Shown piece after piece: positions 59,888 to 64,000 of a stretch of 64,000 nucleotides of DNA. The notes beneath the pieces were generated by a model, which had not been told where the DNA came from, ran no database searches, and saw only the letters and a program-made list of their open reading frames with translations. Position numbers and translations under genes: made by a program. The DNA is from Psoroptes ovis (Eukaryota > Arthropoda > Arachnida > Sarcoptiformes > Psoroptidae): the NCBI GenBank assembly GCA_002943765.1, contig PQWQ01000005.1, positions 2,217,501 to 2,281,500 of the forward strand, read 5' to 3'. The stretch's first letter is position 1. Each line of letters starts with the position of its first letter.

Positions 59888-61640
59888 CTGTATTTATTAT
59901 TTTAAACGATTGAAACAAAAATAGAAAAAATAAGATACAAATTAATGCAAATAAATACAAATTGAATTTAATACTTAAATAATCAATTAATTCCGGAACA
60001 AAAAGCTCATTAAAAATAAATAAACAAATAATTACGATTGATTCATTCATGAAATAAATATTTTTAATTCAAAGATTCAATTTATTTTCTCAAAAATGAT
60101 TCATATTTATTCTTAGAATCCTCATTAAACGATAATAAATTGTATTAAATTAAATGAATTATTATTGAATAAAATGTGAATTTGTCCCTTTGAAATCAAT
60201 TGAAAACCGGAGCCTTCTACAAATGAATTGAATGGTGAATGGTCTTGAATTCAATTTAGTGTCGTTCAAGTCTAAAATTTTTGATTTGAAACTTTCAATT
60301 CTAAGACATTTCAATTCATTTTGAAAGAAACAAATTGCTCAAAGAAAATAAAATGATAAATAAGCAAAAGAATTGAATTTGAAATTTCTAAGAATTTATT
60401 TCTCTGAATATTTCTCAGAACATTTTGTCATAATCATCATTTTTCTCTTTATTATATTCACAATTGACATTTCAATTCAATTTAAACTTCAAGTTGTTTG
60501 CATTACATTATTTGATGCATTAACATTTGGACATTAATATATTGATAATATCAATATTTACTAATGTTTTTGTTGCATAATTCATTGCTGCTAAATTTTA
60601 GTAAATGAAATAAAAATGTTTTGGGAGGGGGAAAACAAATATTATATCAAACGAAATCTGTCAAAAAATGTAATGAAATAATTATGTCTCTCACATATTG
60701 GACAACATGAATGCAAATATTCATCGTTATAATTTCTTCTTATTCGCTTCATCAGAATCTTTAAGAATTTCCAAAGAATCTTAGAGTCTAAGAATCTAAG
60801 AATCTTACAATGATGATGATTGAAGCGAAATTCGCTGGAAACGAATTTGTCAGCGCAAACAGAATTCTGCCAAATTCAAAAAATACATAATGAATAAATG
60901 ATGAATAATGAGAAAATTTCTTCGGGAGTAATTTTTTTTTGTACCGAAGTAATGCAGGCATTTCTTCAATTCAGAAATTATTTCTTATTCAAAATAATTT
61001 CAAAATGATTTTGATTGAATTGAATTGAATTTAATTCAAATAAATCTGAATCGAGTCTACGATCAATTTAATTGAAATTATGAATTTTTTCGATTCTAAA
61101 GAATATCCATCTTCTTCAGTACCGAGAAATGTTTGAATTGATTAAATTCTAAAGAATATTCATCATTATTTTAAATGACGAATAAAAGTAAAAGTTTCGC
61201 TGAATGGATGATGTGTGTAACGAATCATTTACGATTAGTATTGTTTGTGTGTCTGTGTTTCAATTTGAAATTTTAAATGTCAGAACTTTGAATGATGGAA
61301 TTTTGAATGTTAGAATTTTGAAAATCATTTTTTTTTTTCATATGAATCTATGTTGAATTTCTATTGCGATTCGGCTGAATATCCTATTGAAATTCTCTGT
61401 CAATTCATGAATGGAAATGCTCTCGCTTTCGTCAATGGCAGCGAGAATCCTTTGGCAAAACTTCGATTAAATGAATCATTGATTTTATTCAATTCATAGA
61501 ATATATTTTGTGATTGAAAACAATTCTTAAACAATAAAAATTTCAATTTAAACGAAGAGAAAGTGAAATCGGGGAAATCTTTTTTTTCCAAATTTCCAAA
61601 ACAATCAAACAAAAAAACATTGAATTTAATGATTTTTCAA

Positions 61641-61760
61641 ACACACAGCGAGCGAGCGAGCGAATCAGTGAAAAACAAGCGGCCACCATCATTGGGAACA
61701 TCGAGAACAACATTGATCAACATCGAACATCAAAAAACATCGGCAACATCGTGTATATAT
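61641..61760. promoter_or_regulatory. GC-richer island, candidate Appl promoter or leader
   Basis: A patch of lower AT content includes the GAGC repeat (about 61649-61663), CGGCCACCATCATTGG (61680-61695, with a GCCA core and CCAAT on the minus strand) and AACATCG at 61697, 61719, 61736 and 61745. It stands 1.8 kb upstream of the first recognised Appl exon. Proposed only because the composition and motif density differ from the surroundings. Confidence 0.3.
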
Positions 61761-62396
61761 GTGTTTACCATGAAACAATAACGAAAACAAAAATTCCCCG
61801 AGGATTTTCCCTTATTATTATTTGTTTGTTTATTGTTAGATTTGTAATTTGTGCTTGTTATTATTTTGTTGTTTGTTGTTTTATCTGGGCCCCAAACGGC
61901 CTAACTTGTTCATTGTTGTTGTAACATTGATTTTTTTTTACAAATAAACAAACAAACAATAACAAACGACGAACGATCATATAAACACTGTAAAACTCTC
62001 TGGCCTGTGTGTGTGTGTGCGTACATATACATCATATATCATCAGTATCACCACCATCATCATTCATGATTCATTGAATATTTACCAGAAAATTTTTTTT
62101 TGAAACAATAAAATATAATCTTATTTGTTTTTGTTTTGTTTGTTTGTATTTCAAAACACAGAAAAATAAATTCTTCGATCAACGATCACAAATATTATTG
62201 GATCATTAAATTCTTCGAAATAATAATATTCTTTGCCTGTAATTTCAATGTTTATTCACAGCGTTTTGCATCGATTTTCATCATCATTCCTCATCAATAT
62301 TGATGATATTAATTCATCATTATTTTTAGTTTCACTATGAAACTTCTGAAAATAAAATCTTTGATCAATCGCTAACATATTAGGGGATTTCATTTC

Positions 62397-62417
62397 AAAA
62401 AAAAAAAAAAAAAAAAT
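62397..62417. repeat. 21-base A homopolymer
   Basis: An uninterrupted A run, followed within 30 bases by less AT-biased DNA (CAGAAGCTGAGCAGTAGCAG). It may be the tail of a processed insertion or simple slippage. Confidence 0.8.
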
Positions 62418-62506
62418 GTTCAGAAGCTGAGCAGTAGCAGCCTCGATGATTGCATTGGCTCAATCATATTCTGAGAAAAAAAAAACGAAATTAAATGATG
62501 AACAAA

Positions 62507-62596
62507 GAATTCATGAATTCTGTTTGATTCGACATTATTCTGTATTCAAGAATTCATGAATTTTACATTATTCTTCATTGAAGAATTCATGAATTC
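62507..62596. repeat. Three spaced copies of a 14-base palindrome
   Basis: GAATTCATGAATTC occurs at 62507-62520 and 62583-62596, with a one-base variant at 62550-62563, preceded each time by AA and separated by 43 and 33 bases. The intervening ACATTATTCT is also shared by the first two units, so this is a short degenerate tandem repeat built on a palindrome. Confidence 0.7.
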
Positions 62597-64000
62597 TATA
62601 TATAGAAATTCATCATCATCATCATCATTGATCAATGATTGTGTTCACGTTGATGATGATCGATTGAATTATATTCATTGAAATTATATATAAGTGTGTT
62701 TCAACATATGTATTACATAATATATTATTTTGGGCATGTTGTAAATATCGCTCAAACACACGCAAACACATATACATACGGTTAAATATAAATACGGTTA
62801 TTATTTTGATTTGACAAATATTCTTTGATAATAAATGAACAAAATGCTGAAATATATTCAACATTCAATCAATATACAATTACAAATATACGAATTGATT
62901 TAATACATTTCAATACAAAGTAAGCGTATATTCTACGTATACATTTTCCAATATATACTGGTTCTTTGTATCAAAAATGTAAATATTCAGTGCAATTTCA
63001 ATCAATAAATTTCAATTTCTCGAAGAAAATTTCCCATACCTTTTACGATTGCTATAAATCTACAGAATTATTGACAGAATAATTTGCATAGAGAGAATGA
63101 ATGAATGAATTTAAGTCATTTACTTTGCATGATAATAATAATAATGGGAATAATCATGATAATTCAATTCATATTTGCATAATATTTTTATATGTCAATC
63201 AGCATATGCATAAGCTTAATGTATATTTAATGGCATTTGTATTCTTTGAAAATATGTGGAAAAAAATGTGGAGAAATATAAATACAAATTTACTCTTGAA
63301 TTCATTTATTTGATTACATTATTTATTTATTTATCATTATTTTTTTTCATTTTATAATTCAATATTTAATTGAAATTTACCGCAATTCAATTGGATCAAT
63401 ATACAAGTCATATAATTCAAAATAATATAATACATTTATGGATAATAATAATGATAATGATGATAATTGTGCGTGTTGGTATTGGTGGTGGTTGGTGATG
63501 GTGGGTGCTTTAGTTATTGTCAATAGTCTTATTATTGACTTAATGATAACCAGACATTAATGGAATGAAAAAATATAACAAAGAGACGTGAATATTCGGA
63601 TAGAATTGAACAAAATTCAATTTTCGAATGGAAATTTAATTTTGTTTTTTTACAGGAAATTAATTTTGATTAATCATTGAATTGGATCGAAATTGAAATT
63701 GAAATTAATTCACCTCAAAATTCAGAAATTCAATGATGATAACCGAAATCAATCTAAATTTGAAATTTAATACAGTTGATAATCTAAGCAATCAATTACC
63801 CGGATGATTCTATGGAGAATATTCTTGATTGAAGGTCATGAAGAATTGAATCAATTTAAATGAAATAAAATGTCATTTGGTTTTTGGTTTGGAATTTTTC
63901 CCAGCAAAAAATTTCGAAAAAAAAATCCTGAAAACATTTTCTGTCAACAAAAAAAAATCACTTTGACATTTTTGTAGAATTTTTCAATTTGTGAAAATTC

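Larger units (their letters stand above)
59888..64000 (-). other. Appl 5' intron or upstream region
   Basis: The acceptor TAAATACAG at 59888 shows the gene continues to higher coordinates, yet no signal-peptide exon could be recognised to the window end, so the intron is probably more than 4 kb or the first exon is short and diverged. The segment holds a 21-A run (62397-62417), repeated GAATTCATGAATTC palindromes (62507-62596), and a less AT-biased island at 61640-61760 with GAGCGAGCGAGCGAG and four AACATCG strings that could be a promoter or 5' leader. Open frames here (for example 62625-62864, 63101-63313) lack domains. Confidence 0.4.

Noticed and set aside
1..64000. tRNA, rRNA genes and CRISPR arrays
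   Set aside because: No B-box-like GGTTCGA string in a cloverleaf context, no rRNA core sequence and no regularly spaced repeat-spacer array was seen.

Overview
This is a eukaryotic nuclear window: very AT-rich, with spliced genes, introns mostly 60-170 bp, AATAAA signals, and many (AAT)n, (TGA)n and homopolymer runs. The proteins are animal proteins (huntingtin, a GRK4/5/6-type receptor kinase, PDCD4, an APP-family protein) and are divergent and rich in Asn/Gln. The compact introns, AT bias and protein character fit an acariform (astigmatid, dust- or scab-mite-like) arthropod. That assignment is inferred, not proven by a marker.

Layout. 1-2.5 kb is repetitive, including an approximately 80-bp tandem array whose monomers fold into hairpins. 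2.5-4.0 kb holds a two-exon micro-gene resembling ATP synthase epsilon and an intronless NTMT1 (protein N-terminal methyltransferase). 4.4-14.3 kb is a transposon graveyard: two BEL/Pao integrase fragments, a Merlin transposase fragment, a decayed DDE transposase, two related elements (A and B) with approximately 400-bp terminal inverted repeats, a 74-bp mariner-type foldback element, and a small gene of unknown function. 14.46-24.8 kb is a complete huntingtin gene in 8 exons, one of them 8.35 kb long. A 1.27-kb TA-flanked Tc1/mariner-type element sits exactly in its ancestral stop codon. 26-40.6 kb is a 14.5-kb stretch without a convincing gene. From 40.6 kb come five plus-strand genes: Gprk2, FTSJ3/SPB1, MAD2L1, PSMC4/RPT3 and PDCD4. 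From 59.9 back to 56.7 kb, on the minus strand, are the last four exons of an APP/Appl gene; its first exon(s) were not found. 59.9-64 kb is probably its 5' intron or upstream DNA.

The cellular genes share no single pathway. They cover ribosome biogenesis (FTSJ3), the mitotic checkpoint (MAD2L1), the proteasome (PSMC4), translational control (PDCD4), GPCR desensitisation (Gprk2), N-terminal methylation (NTMT1) and neuronal scaffold or receptor roles (htt, Appl). The most unusual feature is the transposon that splits the huntingtin stop codon and supplies a new 22-residue tail, a new stop and an AATAAA signal. Second is the element A/B family, with long inverted repeats and a DDE transposase carrying a C-terminal SWIM zinc finger. 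All exon boundaries were read by eye from GT/AG signals and conserved protein reading; none were tested against RNA.
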